This document shows positions 38,719-50,194 of a stretch of 64,000 nucleotides of DNA, piece by piece. Positions within the stretch are counted from its first letter, which is position 1, and each line of letters opens with the position of its first letter. The notes beneath the pieces are model-generated. The model searched no databases. It was not told where the DNA came from and was given only the letters and a program-made list of their open reading frames with translations. Origin of the DNA: Macrobrachium rosenbergii (taxonomy: Eukaryota; Arthropoda; Malacostraca; Decapoda; Palaemonidae); assembly GCF_040412425.1 (NCBI RefSeq), contig NC_089744.1, positions 26,747,501 through 26,811,500 of the forward strand, in the 5' to 3' direction. A program made the translations under genes and the position numbers.

Positions 38719-39111
38719 TACAACGAGGCGGCGAGTAAGAGGCAGGTTCAAGGTATTCTGATTTATTGGCACAAAATCTTTGACAGGTCAAGAACTCTTG
38801 CGAGCGGAAAAGTAGAATTTGACATTAGAGGAAAACAGATGTGTTTTCTCACACCTGAAGAATGGTTAACAATTCTATATACAAATTAGGAAGAGGTTTT
38901 AAATACATGTGGTTAGAAAGCTTGCAATGCCTTAGATACATTAGTAATTACAGTTCTGACAAGGACATAAAGTATCTTCTGAAAAATGCATGAAAGATTG
39001 CTTGAATCAGGAGTGCTGGATCTGTTTCTTGAGAGTCTCTGTGCGTCATGTAGATTTTTATTTTGAAGCGAGGGTGGCCTGGGGGTCCCGGCGACAGCTC
39101 TGGACCTCACA
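38719..39111 (-). repeat. 3' LTR of the CsRn1-like element
   Basis: Aligns with 42857-43269 across its length, minus a 20-base segment after GAGGAAAACA that the other two copies in the window retain. Minus-strand sequence starts TGTGAGGTCCAGAGC. Confidence 0.9.
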
Positions 39112-39130
39112 GTAGCCCCCCCCCCCTCGA
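39112..39130 (-). promoter_or_regulatory. Polypurine tract of the CsRn1-like element
   Basis: The plus strand shows GTAGCCCCCCCCCCCTCGA, so the minus strand has a G-run next to the 3' LTR. Confidence 0.65.
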
Positions 39131-39138
39131 AAGTAAGC

Positions 39139-40258
39139 CTAGAGGAGTGGGTCGTAGTCTGGGATATAGGCTGGTTTTAATCTGTCGGTAGAAACCCAGG
39201 CAATTTTCCTGTCCACCATCATCTGAGACGCTTTCTCTCGGCACTGTAGTATGCAGTGTGGTTCTGAGTAGGCTGGAGAGAGGGGGCGCTTGTAAGCATC
39301 TATTCTTACGAATGCATACTTTGCTGTTTTAAGGGCTTCAGGAACATATTCATTTCTCGCAATGTCGTATGCTGTCTTCCCCGGCATGATGTTTTCCAAT
39401 GCTCTACAGACGTCTAGAAGAGTTGTGGGCTCTGTCGTGTTTTGAAAAACGTCTGCCGATATTGTCAGTGCTTGACGTAGAGTGCTTCTGACAGTGATAC
39501 TTTGAATGCTGCATACGGGGCTGTTGTTAATCCCAGCAAGACCCACGGTACTTCCTTTCTCCAGCTCCTGCTTAGACATCTGGCAATGAGTGCTGAATTG
39601 AGGGAGTGGTGCAGCCGCTCCACCACGTTGTTCGCTTTTGGTTTGTATGCTGTTGTGTGAATGAGTTTTGTCCCAAGGCTGGCGGCGAGGGAGCTCCATA
39701 AGGTGGAGGGGAAATTAGCTCCTCTGTCTCTTGTTATCTACTGCGGTACTTCGTGGATGCTGACCCAATCTATTAGTGCAGTCACACAACTCTCTGCTCT
39801 CTGCTGCCTTACTGGTATTGCTTCTGGCCATCTGGTGTTCCTGTCGATGAATGTGAAGAGATACCTGTACCCCTCGGAGGGGGGCAGGGGTCCCATGATG
39901 TGGATGTGGATGTGGGCTAGTTGTCACCGTGTTGTCTGGAATTCTCCTATCCCCGTCTCTGTGTGCCTCATCATTTTTTATGTTTGGCATAGGAGGCATT
40001 CTCTTCTTGCCCACTTTTTGATGTCCTCTTTCATTCTTCACCAAATCTATCGCTCCGACAAGGTTGGGGCAGTGGATCTGCCTGATGGGTGGGACAGGTT
40101 GTGAGCGAAGTTGAAGGCCTTCTTTCTCAGCCCTAATGTAGGTATGGGTGAGGCATCCGGTACTCTTCTTGCAGGTGATGGTTATCTCTCTGTCATTGAT
40201 GGAGAGGTCGCTCCACATAAGGGCAGGGTTATCCTGCCGAAGTTGCTGTAGGTCCATG
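39139..40258 (-). pseudogene. Integrase of the CsRn1-like element
   Basis: Broken over three frames. An HHCC zinc finger is readable near 40010-40090 (HNLSH and CLLC). The core starts HIHIHIMGPLPPSEGYRYLF near 39930, where the expected first Asp of the HVDIVGP block appears as His; then TRDRGANF near 39735 and NNVVERLHHSL near 39620 supply the other Asp and Glu. The C-terminal part is clean in one frame (39139-39699): FVRIDAYKRPLSPAYSEPH and STDRLKPAYIPDYDP, a standard ending for this group. Confidence 0.82.
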
Positions 40259-40700
40259 CTATCCTCCTGAGTCAATGCTATTTTGGGATATGATATCCTG
40301 ATCCGGACGGTGTTGATGGAGTTTCGGAGAAGGGCCTCTGCCATGTTGTTGGAAGAGCCATTTTAAGCAGATGGTGCAAGAATGTTGTGCTGTCAATGAT
40401 AGGCGACGCTGCTGTCTTACTGACCACCCATCTCTGCTTTTGATGAAGGTGTGTGCCATTGGTTGGTGGTCTGTCTGCACCATGAATTGTCGTCCTTCTA
40501 GCTTGTGCCGGAAGTGGCGGATGGCTCTGTGAACTGCCAGTAACTTTCGGTCGAACATGGAGTACTTTTGTTCTGCTGGTGATAACTTCTTGCTGAAGAA
40601 TGCCAACGGGCGACAACCATCGTCTGTGTCTTGTTTGAGTACTGCACCCATCGCTGTGCTACTCGCATCCATCATTAGGGTGAGTGACCTGTGGAATAAA
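40259..40700 (-). pseudogene. RNase H of the CsRn1-like element
   Basis: MDASSTAMGAVLKQ, then RPLAFFSKKLSPAEQKYSMF, FDRKLLAVHRAIRHFRHKLE and TDHQPM. These are the successive core blocks of a Ty3/gypsy RNase H, including the first Asp, the Glu-region block (E replaced by RK in DRKLLAV) and the TDH Asp. The frame is lost after about residue 80. Confidence 0.85.
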
Positions 40701-41086
40701 GGAAAGATTAGTGTAGCAGCAGAGGTGATTGCTTTTTTAGCTAGTGTGAAGGCTTTACATTTTTTTCATACCAACATAGTTTTTTAGGTTTTCCTTTTAA
40801 ACTTTCATATATTGGGGCCATTATTTCAGCGAGGTTGGGTATGAAAATGTGGTAATAGTTAATCATTCCTGTGAGTTCTTGGACTGCTTTGAATGTTGTT
40901 GGTTTTTGGAAGTCGGTAATTGCTTAGACCTTCATCAGGAGGGGCTTGACACCGTCAGCGCTTATTTTGTGGCCCAGGAATTCAGTTACTGGTTTTGCTC
41001 ATTCTCATATGTCTTTTCAGACTATAAGTCTGTTTTCTTTAAGTTTTTGCAGGACCCGCCTGACGTCTCTCATGAGTTGTTTGATG

Positions 41087-41986
41087 TCATGGCTGAATAT
41101 TAGTATAATGTCTACATAGACAATGCAGAAGTTCTAGGTTACCCAGGATTTCACCCATCAGACGTTGGAAGGTCGCACCTGAGTTCTGAAGGCTGAAGCA
41201 ACTGTAGTTGAAGGTGTATGTGCCGAAGGGGGTGATATTGGCTCTTCTTTCTATGTCCTCCTTTGCGACCGGGACTTGGGAGTATCCCTTCAACAGGTCA
41301 GTCTTCATAAATATTTTGGCATCCTTCATCTTGTTGGTTATGTTGGTGATGTTCAGCTGTGGACACCTGCCAGGTACTGTCTTGATGTTGAGTCTCCGGT
41401 AGTCGCCGCAGGGTCGCCATGTGCTGTCAGGTTTTGGTAATGTGTAGGGGAGATGCCCAGGGGCTGGAGGCTTTTTGGCATATCCCTGCCTGTTCCATAT
41501 CCCAGAAATCTTGTTTAGTGTGGGCAAGTTTTTCTGGGGCCAAACGTCTAAAATGGGCAAGCACTGGGTACCTTCGGTGGCTATGTGGTGTTGGATGTGG
41601 TGCTTTGTGGGTTTGGTCAGGTTGTGCTGCAGGTTGTCCCTAGATACCTCTGGGAATGCCTGTAGGAGGCGACTTATCTCTGGTGCTGGAGTCGGCGTGA
41701 GTGGGGCTACAGGGGTGGGTCGTGTGATCAGCTGCTGTTTTGGTATGTCTACCAGCATGCCGTGGGCTTTTAGGAAGTCTGCTCCTAAAAGTGTGATTGT
41801 TACATCTGCTGTGACGAGCGTCCAGTTGTACTGCTTCCTGCCGAACGACACTTTCATGGTCCTTTTCCCGTAATTTTTCAGCTGGGCTCCACTGGCATTG
41901 GACGTCTGTAGGGTGCTGGGTGTTGGATTGAGGTTTTCATTCAGGTTGGCTGGAATGAATGATTTGAATGTGCCTGTGTCAACCAT
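41087..41986 (-). pseudogene. Protease and reverse transcriptase of the CsRn1-like element
   Basis: 299 codons. The protease active site is MVDTGTFKSFIP at the start, with a later LLGADFLKAHG. RT motifs in order: STWRPCGDYRRLN (about residue 187), FMKTDLLKGYSQVPV, and TPFGTYTFNYSCFSLQNSGATFQRLM. The polymerase box is in the next frame (about 41112-41130) and reads YVDIILIF rather than YVDD, so the second catalytic aspartate is lost. Thumb sequence continues to about 40700 in broken frames. Confidence 0.85.
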
Positions 41987-41989
41987 GAA

Positions 41990-42837
41990 CTCCGTATTTG
42001 AACTTTCGTCTACGATGAAGAAACACTTTGAGTCTTTTTGCCTGTACCTGGAAGAAAGACAGTGGAAAGCAGGCGCGGTGTCTCTTACGAGACAACCAGT
42101 CTGCCCATCGCTGTAGTAGAAACAAATGCCCTTGGGACATTATTCTGTTTTGGGCTTGTATTTGGGTTTGTTTTTCCACCTGAGCTCCAATAGCAGTGTA
42201 TAGCGGCTGTGGGGCCCTCTAGCTCTCTGTCCGTCTCTGTGTTGGTCTGCTGCTGTGGCTGTGGGGCCCCTACTGTTACGGTTGGTTGTGCAGGCTCTGT
42301 CGACTTGTGGTCCAGGTGGATGGCATCGACTGTCTTCAGGAAATTGTCAAGGTCTGTGGTTGATGCATTGGGGATGGCTGCGACTATTGGCAGGGTAGTT
42401 TTTGTGAGTACTCACAAGGTCCAACATAGTCTCTGGGTGGCTGTCTGTGGCAGGGATCGTAACTAGCCACCTCAGTTGCTTGCCGACATGCGACGGCCGC
42501 TGGTCTGTTATTGCTGCCCCTACACTGTCTAGGAATTTCCCAACTCTGAGGGTGAACAGCATGCTAAAGGACGACCTTAGTTGTGCCTTCAGTGTTTCGT
42601 AAGTGACAGTTGTCTTTTGGTTGGTGAGCCATTCTGCAATCTGCTTGAAGACGTTGTCTGGCAGTAACTCGTGGAATGCGTCGACTTTGCAGGATGAAGA
42701 GATCCTCTTAGACCTGAAGATGGTCGCTGCTCTGAAGAACCAGGCCTATGGGTTGTGGGTTGTGAAGGGCGGTAGGTGGATGCTTGCTGCTATAGCGTTG
42801 TCGCTGGATGGGTTGGTGCAGGCGGTGGCGGCGTCGG
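41990..42837 (-). pseudogene. Gag remains of the CsRn1-like element
   Basis: Split frames on the minus strand include LYSLPTD-type capsid words only in fragments. Near 42060-42130 cysteine- and histidine-containing reading (frames giving CFYY and RKRHRAC) corresponds to the unusual CHCC zinc motif of this group, broken by a frameshift. No continuous frame exceeds about 85 codons. Confidence 0.5.
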
Positions 42838-42855
42838 TCATCTTCGGGGTCACCA
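42838..42855 (-). promoter_or_regulatory. Primer-binding site, tRNA-Trp type
   Basis: Minus strand TGGTGACCCCGAAGATGA, directly after the LTR. CsRn1/Kabuki elements use TGGTGACCCCGACGTGAT, matched to tRNA-Trp (from memory); the first twelve bases agree. Confidence 0.7.
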
Positions 42856-42856
42856 G

Positions 42857-43269
42857 TATAATGAGGTGGCGGGTAAGAGGCAGGTTCAAGGTATTCTAAT
42901 TTACTGACGCAAAATCTCAGACAGATCAAGAACTCTTGCAAGCGGAAAAGTAGAATTTGACATTAGAGGAAAACATAAGGATGCCTATATACAGTCAGAT
43001 GTGTTTTCTCACACTGAAGAATGGTTAACAATTCTATATACAAATTAGGGAGAAGTTTCAAATACATAATGTTAGAAAGCTGACAATTTCCTACATACAT
43101 TATAATTACAGTTCTGACAAGGACATAAAGTATCTTCTGAAAAATACATAAAAGATCTCTTGAACCAGGAGTGCTGGGTCTGTGTTTCCTGAGTCTCGCT
43201 GCGTCATGTAGATTTTTATTTTGAGGTGAGGATGGCCTGAGGGTTACGGCGACAGTTCTGGACCTTACA
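42857..43269 (-). repeat. 5' LTR of the CsRn1-like element
   Basis: Minus-strand start TGTAAGGTCCAGAACTGTCG. It differs from the 3' LTR at several per cent of positions, so the insertion is old. Confidence 0.9.
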
Positions 43270-45189
43270 GTTTTATTTGATGATATTTTACGGACGGATG
43301 CCTTCCCTGACTCCAACCACCCCTAACCCATTTACCCGGATTTGGGACCGGCACTGTGTTCGGCGGGCTCTCACCCCCTCCCCTCCAAGCTAGGTTAGGA
43401 ATGACATATTTACATGACAGTATTACATATTAGCTGAACTCGGATAATGAAAGTTAGTTTGTTTTCATTTATCAATATACCAATCTACTTTTAACGGGAA
43501 GCGTCCTGGTTACTTTGTTACTAGTACGATCCGTAATCTTTTCCATATAATATACTCCGAAGAACTCGGTTAATCAATAACATTTCCAGAGTAAAAATTA
43601 TATTTATCTGTATGGGAGTTCGTTGGAGTAATGCGCTTCAGTAATCAAGTAATTAATATAATCATCCATTCATTATAATCATCACAGACGTGTGAGAATA
43701 TTAATTTTTGTTATGATTGGATACAATTCAATCAAAGTTATTTTTAATATGGTAGATTAGATTAACGATTTTACATTCAACCTCCAGTGCGTGTTAATCC
43801 CCTTCAGATCTTCAGTTAGTAGGAAATGTTATTGCACACTAAACAGCTCTCCTCCTCTTGATTGTTAAATTATCTATTATACCGATATATGCGATTACAT
43901 TAATGCTGCTTCCTCAACCTCTCCCTTATCTATTTTCTAAGGATTCATTGATATATAGCCATGACGGTGTGTATGTAAAATAAAGACACAATATCATAAG
44001 TTGGTAGGTTATGGTCCTTCATAGGATAGAACTTTAGTAGTAAATTTCTATGTTAGTTCATTAAGGGGGTTTCATATATAATAGTGTTATTGTTTGTGAG
44101 TTAATAATAGTGAGTTTATCAGTGTTTAGGGTTCTTATATTATATTGGCAACTACACCTGATGGGAAAATTGGTGCAACCATATTAACTACAAAGGGAAC
44201 AATTGCTTTAGAAGACCGACCGTGGAATGACCGGTATGCATGGCGATTATGTAAGCTATCTGTGGTCCACCAGAATAGTGAGTACACACCTGGTGTATAA
44301 AAGTATGTTTAATTAGAAAGAAAAGTTCATTTTTCATTTTTACCATCAATTAAGAATCTGTTTCTTATATCGGATAACAAATAACGCAAAAAATAAGTTT
44401 AAGATAATGTATAAATCTTAGAGTATAAACATTATTTATAATTGCAGTCCATGAGGAAAATGTACCTGTAATAGTAAATTTCCTGTAATTTACTCCCATT
44501 TGCTCCGATTTATTCTCTTATTCGATATTTTCTTTCATGTCTCCCGCTGTCATTCTTCATTTTTCTCATTCCCTGTTTATTCATTTTTCTGGTTCCCATG
44601 TTCTAAGTTACTGCAGTCCAAGTGTGTTAGATGTGAGACAGAGATGATATTATGTGCGTGTTTTTGATGAGATACAATGATTTCACACCTTTTCACAACC
44701 TTTTATTCTCCATTTCATAAACCTATAGCGTCGTTGCTGGATGAGTTGGTGCAGAATTAGTTTTAGAGCGTTAGGGATGTATGGGGCAGAAAGGTATATA
44801 TTGGAAGAGAATAGAAGCTATTTCGATAACAGAGAAGCGTTGATCAGGGTATGTAGATAGATGGATAGATAGATAGAAGTTCATTGACCACAACATAATA
44901 CAATTAAAATTACAAGCTCTTGAATACGGTCCAACAAAAGTACATCAAAATGGGCATAGAAATCTTTAGAATAAAAAAACACAACTAAACTAGAACACTT
45001 GAAACCATACTATATAATATTTTCAGCGTATTAATTTTTACAATTAAAACAGTAAATGCAGCTAAATAAACGAAAACCTTATAACCTTTTAAGCAGAACC
45101 TTAACTACAACAACTTTCCTTGCAAAGCATAAAGCCAAATATATTCTAGAAAAAAAAAATCATAACATCCAACATGCCGAACAACACAA
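43270..45189. other. No gene; short match to gypsy Gag
   Basis: Just beyond the LTR, GGACGGATGCCTTCCCTGAC at about 43293 resembles a dispersed motif seen near arthropod repeats. At 44724-44760, TATAGCGTCGTTGCTGGATG and GTTGGTGCAG match the Gag region at 42790-42826, so a scrap of the same family may lie here. Otherwise nothing is recognised. Confidence 0.4.
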
Positions 45190-45209
45190 TTTAAAAATTC
45201 TCAGTACTT

Positions 45210-46110
45210 TTCTCATATATACGAAGACAGAATTAATTGTGTTATTTTACACTGTTCTGACTCATCAAGATGGTTCGAAAATATGTCCTCAATACTTGTA
45301 AAATTATAATTATGTCGTATATTCCTTGTGCTTGGACAATGCTGCACCACATGCGTCTCTGTGTGTATGGCACCACAAGTACACAAACGCTCCTCCATCG
45401 GTAGACGGCCACGACCCTCCATCGGTAGAAGGCCACGGCCCTCCATCAGTAGACGGCTACGGCCCTCCTACCCCACCTACCGACCTCCACCACCAGGGAG
45501 TGAGATGAAAATCTGAGGCGGGTGAATGAAATCCTCTCGTGTTCGGGGAAACTGCTAAACCAAATAAATATCATGAAGCTGCGTTGATGTCACGGTATGT
45601 TATTCTCCTAGATGGTTCGGAACTCAAAATATTGTGCTGCAGCGTCTCCACAGCGGCTTTGACATCATCTACTTCTGCATTTGTTAGTCCATGGAGATAT
45701 GTTCGGGTGTTATACCTGTTCCATTTTGTACGGTATTTATCACTAACATTAGAGGGTCATCATCCATCACAGACCGCTCGCAGTACATTTTAGTAAAGAA
45801 CTTTCTTTGCCCAATTTAAGTCCTGCAACGGTGGACACCCTGGTTCAATATAACATACATCGTTACAAGTAGTTTTTCTAACACCAAGTAGCAGTTACAG
45901 TGCCCAATTATGCAGTTTTATTATCGGCCTCAGATCAGCGTTCAGCCAAGACTCACATCCGTACAGAATGGCAGACATTAAAGCAGCATCAACGACTCTC
46001 TTCTTGACATGGAGAGTGACTGGTTTGGTTTGAATGTAGATGCGAAGACATGAGATAACCATGTCAATGGGTGAGGAGCGGTTTCAGACAGTTTTCGCAA
46101 ATTTTGCGGA
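45210..46110 (-). pseudogene. LINE C-terminal half (RT thumb and zinc finger)
   Basis: Minus-strand reading from about 46020 gives KKRVVDAALMSAILYGCESW, then LNADLRPIIKLHNW, LLGVRKTTCNDVCYIE and PLQDLN. It continues near 45710 with RTYLHGLTNAEVDDVKA. It ends with CTCGAIHTETHVVQHCP (about 45345), a C-x-C-x8-H-x4-C finger typical of LINE C-termini, and stops near 45213. Frames shift several times. A 24-bp minisatellite (45392-45463) sits just before the finger. The 3' untranslated region and a poly(A) tail are not evident. Confidence 0.7.
45392..45463. repeat. 24-bp minisatellite, three copies
   Basis: Units start CCTCCATCGGTAGACGGCCA and differ by one or two bases. Confidence 0.95.
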
Positions 46111-46272
46111 TGAACTGGAGTCGTCTTCTGAATAAGTTTAGTTTTTATTATTTTTTTTTTTTTTTTTTACATTTGTGAACTGATATCTCTCACAGACGGT
46201 GGAAGACAGACAATTGCTTGCAGAAGTACAAAAAGATGAACATTTCACGATAATATTTATGATATATTAGGT

Positions 46273-46540
<268 letters not shown>

Positions 46541-46939
46541 GTTTTCGTGTATGTGTGTGTACGCATGTATATATGTATATTCTGCAACAGTTGCGTTATA
46601 AGAATGATTTTTCCTATGATAACTTGATGGGAAATCGTAAACACAAACAATATGAAATAAATTCTTGGGTATATTTTAAACAGTAATGAGCATGAAATGA
46701 AACATTATGATAATGTTGTAACACTGAACCAAAAATTAAAAGTCATTTCACATTGACCACAATTTCATGAAAACAATTTCCATGTGTCCACCATTTGTTA
46801 ACCGATAAGTGGTCATTTCTCATGATCGGCTAATGCTCATAAGTACTGTAAATGTTTGAACGTTTGCCCTACACTCATAAACCCTTAGAGCGTGGGAATT
46901 TAGGAAGGGGATGCATACAGGAGCGAAAAAGAGAGAGGA

Positions 46940-46954
46940 GATGATTATCACTAC
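46940..46954. repeat. SINE target duplication, left
   Basis: GATGATTATCACTAC, identical to 47427-47441. Confidence 0.97.
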
Positions 46955-47426
46955 GGAGTCTCGATGGCCAAGTCGGTAGAGCAGCAGCTTCAAACTTCAT
47001 GGAGGTCTGTGGCGCTGGTTCAAATCCGCAGCTGATCGGTCAGAGAGGCTGACACCTTGCTATCCGTGTAGACACCCCGGGATTATGCATGTAATCAACG
47101 GATAGGTTTGCTTAAAAGCAAATGGGTGTTACAGACTAATACACAAAAACAAAGCCACTCCAACATCTCCTAAAAACATAACAGACACCTCACACGTCTC
47201 GAACTGTCGACCTAACCACTCAACTCTCCTCGCTGCTGGGAGAAAGGGAGCTGGTGATTGGTACGATACATGTACATGAGCTACCGGTGTCTAAGCGATG
47301 TCAGGCAGGGCAGCCGATCGAGACTACGGTCTTACCCCAAAGCCAAATCAAAGTCCTTCAAAAGAAGCATCGTGCTTATCCCATACAAAAAATGGGAAAA
47401 AGGCAAAAAGCACGTTAAAAGAATAA
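46955..47426 (+). mobile_element. tRNA-derived SINE with intact target duplication
   Basis: 472 bp flanked by identical 15-bp sequences GATGATTATCACTAC (46940-46954 and 47427-47441). The head resembles a tRNA with a long variable arm, Leu-like: A-box TGGCCAAGTCGGT (46965-46977), an anticodon-like TTCAAAC, and B-box GGTTCAAATCC (47017-47027). These are internal RNA polymerase III promoter elements. The body is unrelated non-coding sequence and the tail is A-rich (GGGAAAAAGGCAAAAAGCAC, then GTTAAAAGAATAA). It is not a working tRNA gene because the arms pair poorly. Confidence 0.93.
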
Positions 47427-47441
47427 GATGATTATCACTAC
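47427..47441. repeat. SINE target duplication, right
   Basis: GATGATTATCACTAC, identical to 46940-46954. Confidence 0.97.
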
Positions 47442-47517
47442 AGTACGGGAGAGGGGAATGCGTGGGTGGAGACTTAAACACCTATATTATATTGTTGAAG
47501 CGACAGACCTTCCATTA

Positions 47518-47521
<4 letters not shown>

Positions 47522-47599
<78 letters not shown>
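47522..47599. repeat. (CT)n microsatellite
   Basis: About 38 CT units. Confidence 0.95.
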
Positions 47600-47602
<3 letters not shown>

Positions 47603-47749
47603 CTTAGGTGTTTCAGCGTTGTACATAAATGAAACGGCAATTTAGTGGCTCTTTTCCTTCCCTGAATAATATTGAAAAAAAAAAAACTATAACGATATGC
47701 ACTAATAGGATGTGTAATTCAGATTACAGCAAGGCAGCAGTTCAGGTAC

Positions 47750-47753
<4 letters not shown>

Positions 47754-47810
<57 letters not shown>
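47754..47810. repeat. (GA)n microsatellite
   Basis: About 28 GA units. Confidence 0.95.
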
Positions 47811-47811
<1 letters not shown>

Positions 47812-47904
47812 AAGTCACCTGTATGAAGTATATGGTAAACTATTTAGATATACGCCTATGTTGAAAGGAAAGGAATGATTTGTTTTAATAAGCCTACATA
47901 GTCA

Positions 47905-48120
47905 TTCCCTCCGCTAAGGAGGGTTGCTTGTTCGCTTGGTTGTCAGTTTATTTGTCAGTCTGTCTCCCTGTCTGTCTGTCTGCTTGTTAGGATGACTGCG
48001 CAGAAACCAGAATGGGGATTGCTACTAAAAATTGACCAAATGTTGCCCTCGTGATTGACAACGGGTGATTAACTTTTGGGAGAGATAGAAATGTAAATTT
48101 TGGAGAGAAGAAACCTTTGG
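47905..48120 (+). mobile_element. Possible dispersed repeat (CCGCTAAGGAGG type)
   Basis: Begins CCTCCGCTAAGGAGGGTTGC, then TGTCTGTCTGTCTGCTTGTT and GGATGACTGCGCAGAAACC. The CCGCTAAGGAGG head followed by TGTCTG repeats recalls a repeat common in marine invertebrates. There is only one copy in the window, so boundaries are a guess. Confidence 0.35.
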
Positions 48121-48799
48121 GTCGCGGAGGAGGAGGGCCAGTTGGAATTTGTTGCTCAGCCTTGTTTGACGCTTAAGAAAATCAAACCTTACGCACACTT
48201 ACCGTACATTTTCGGTACCAAATTCAGTCATTACAATTACAAAGAAAGTCTGACTGGAAATTATGTCTCATCCTAGCCTGCATTCGGGGCGTCCACAATA
48301 CAGTACAACATGTCATAAACTTGCTTCGGAAACTTATCGTTGACATATTATCACAAATGTGTAGAAAACAAGACAACGACCGTAAGAAGAGAACGAAGCT
48401 TTAGCCAATGCTGGATAACCGATGGAAGCACTGGTTAGTACTGCTAATAAGTTGTCGACATGTTGATGATGCGTGTGCCATAAGTTACCGACGTGTTTTT
48501 ATAACTTGTTTTACTGCAATGTAGGCACATCCAAGATTTCATTTGGTTCCCAACAACTAATTATTTCCAACCATTTCTGGTCCATTAAAACTGGTGCTCA
48601 TTGAGGTTTGAAGTTGAGGGAAGGAATACGGTTGCTGATTGTTTGAAGTCTTGATTATTTCTATGTTTGTCTGTTGGAGTTTCTCGAGACTTTTTTTTGG
48701 TGATTGCAGTCATTGGTTTCTGTTTCAGGCAAATCGTAGAAAAAAATCCTCCCTGGCTGTTTTAGTAATTATTTTTTGTTCCTATTTTATTTAGGGAAA
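48121..48799. other. No recognised gene
   Basis: Nothing recognised. Confidence 0.5.
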
Positions 48800-49105
48800 T
48801 TCTGGAGCGGGGTAGTGCCGTCAGTGTACCACATGCAGTTCATTGTAGGCATTACTTAATGTTCTTTGCAGTGTCCCTTGGACCACTAGCTGCAACTTCT
48901 TTCATTACTTTTACTGTACCTCTGTTCATATTGTCTTTCTTCCATCTGACTTTCCGCCCTCTCCTAACAATTGTTTCATAGGGCTAGTGCGAGGTTTTCC
49001 TCCTGTTACACCTTAAAACCTTCTTACTGTCAATTTCCTTGAATGTCCTCATAGGTCCCAGCGCTAGGCCATTGGCCTAAATTCTATGTTCTATGTAATA
49101 AGGGA
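48800..49105 (+). mobile_element. Dispersed SINE-like repeat family C, copy 2
   Basis: Matches copy 1 block by block: CATTGTAGGCATTACTTAAT, TACTGTACCTCTGTTC, CGCCCTCTCCTAACAATTGT, CTCATAGGTCCCAGCGCTAG, then GGCCTAAATTCTATGTTCTA. Confidence 0.85.
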
Positions 49106-50117
49106 CATTAACTAATTACTACGTTGGCAGTGTTGAGAATTTTTAAAAGAAAACAGATTATCTGTGACGTCAGTAATAATGTAGATTGTCGTTTTCTTAT
49201 GTCTAGACTGTTATTATGCAACTTCAAGTCCACATGCACATTGGATTATTTATTACTAAAATGTACAATTTCCAAGTATTATGTCAGCCTATGAGTTGCG
49301 CTGGCTGGCGACTGACGACATTGGAATAATTAAGAGCAATTGCCCCTGGATACTGTGGAAAGTTGTCAAGTATTGCTAAAGCATTTAAATCGTCGAAAAA
49401 AATTTTTGAAGCAATCGAGACCACCTCATTGGCTAATTGTACATTAAAGTCTATTTAACAATATTTAATTATTTGGTTCGTATTTGTTATCAGTGAAATT
49501 TTAAAAACTTTGAAAAGAAAAAAAAAACCGTGAAATTTCTGTTTTTCTTAATCATCTTATCTTAATCCCAGACTATCTTTGTCAGCATAAATCTTCTTAT
49601 AAACCATGATCCTCTTTGATGCATTTGACATCTTATATTCATAAGAGGCTTCCTTGCTAATCTTTTTCCCCATCTGAGTGTTCATGATGATTTGTAGCCC
49701 GGATGGAATCTCTTTTATAGATCTCGAAGGCGGGGTAGGGGGTTAGGGGAGGTGTTTGTGTGGAATAGGGGTGGAGGTGGGGGAGGAGTTAAAGGAAAAA
49801 TCTTAATTTGTTTCTCCTCAGTCTCATTTTGTTTGACGGGTGCTATTGGGAAAAGTAGACAGCCCCTCTAACAGAGCAGTTTTGTGAATAATTTGTTGTC
49901 AACTCTGGGACATTTCTATTTTTTTTTTTATCTAGTGTACAAGTTGTTTCGTTGTTTTTTCGTAATTAAACCGAAGCGGCCGCATACACCGATTAAAAAA
50001 CGAAAACTTCAGCGTATTTGTGATAAAGAGATAGGGAGGACGGAAAACTCCTACCTCCATGTTTAGGATTAAGTTGAAATTCAGTATTATAGAATATTTC
50101 TAGATTGAAAGGATGTT

Positions 50118-50123
<6 letters not shown>
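49106..50123. other. No recognised gene
   Basis: A G-rich stretch at 49728-49790 and a short + frame at 49884-50066, neither supported. Confidence 0.5.

Positions 50124-50191
<68 letters not shown>
50124..50191. repeat. (GA)n microsatellite
   Basis: About 34 GA units. Confidence 0.95.

Positions 50192-50194
<3 letters not shown>

Larger units (their letters stand above)
38719..43269 (-). mobile_element. Decayed gypsy element, CsRn1-like
   Basis: 4.55 kb between two LTRs, transcribed on the minus strand. Order from 43269 downward: 5' LTR, primer-binding site, Gag remains, protease, RT, RNase H, integrase, purine tract, 3' LTR. Frameshifts and stops occur throughout. The primer-binding site and the integrase wording point to the CsRn1/Kabuki group of Ty3/gypsy, from remembered family features. 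The flanks are GTTG and GTTT, at best an imperfect 4-bp target duplication. Confidence 0.88.

Noticed and set aside
40557..42899. Plus-strand frames up to 147 codons
   Set aside because: Antisense to the minus-strand gypsy element, which explains the coding-like composition.
46955..47035. A true tRNA gene
   Set aside because: A and B boxes are good, but acceptor and other arms pair poorly, and the unit continues for 400 bp with SINE-type target duplications.
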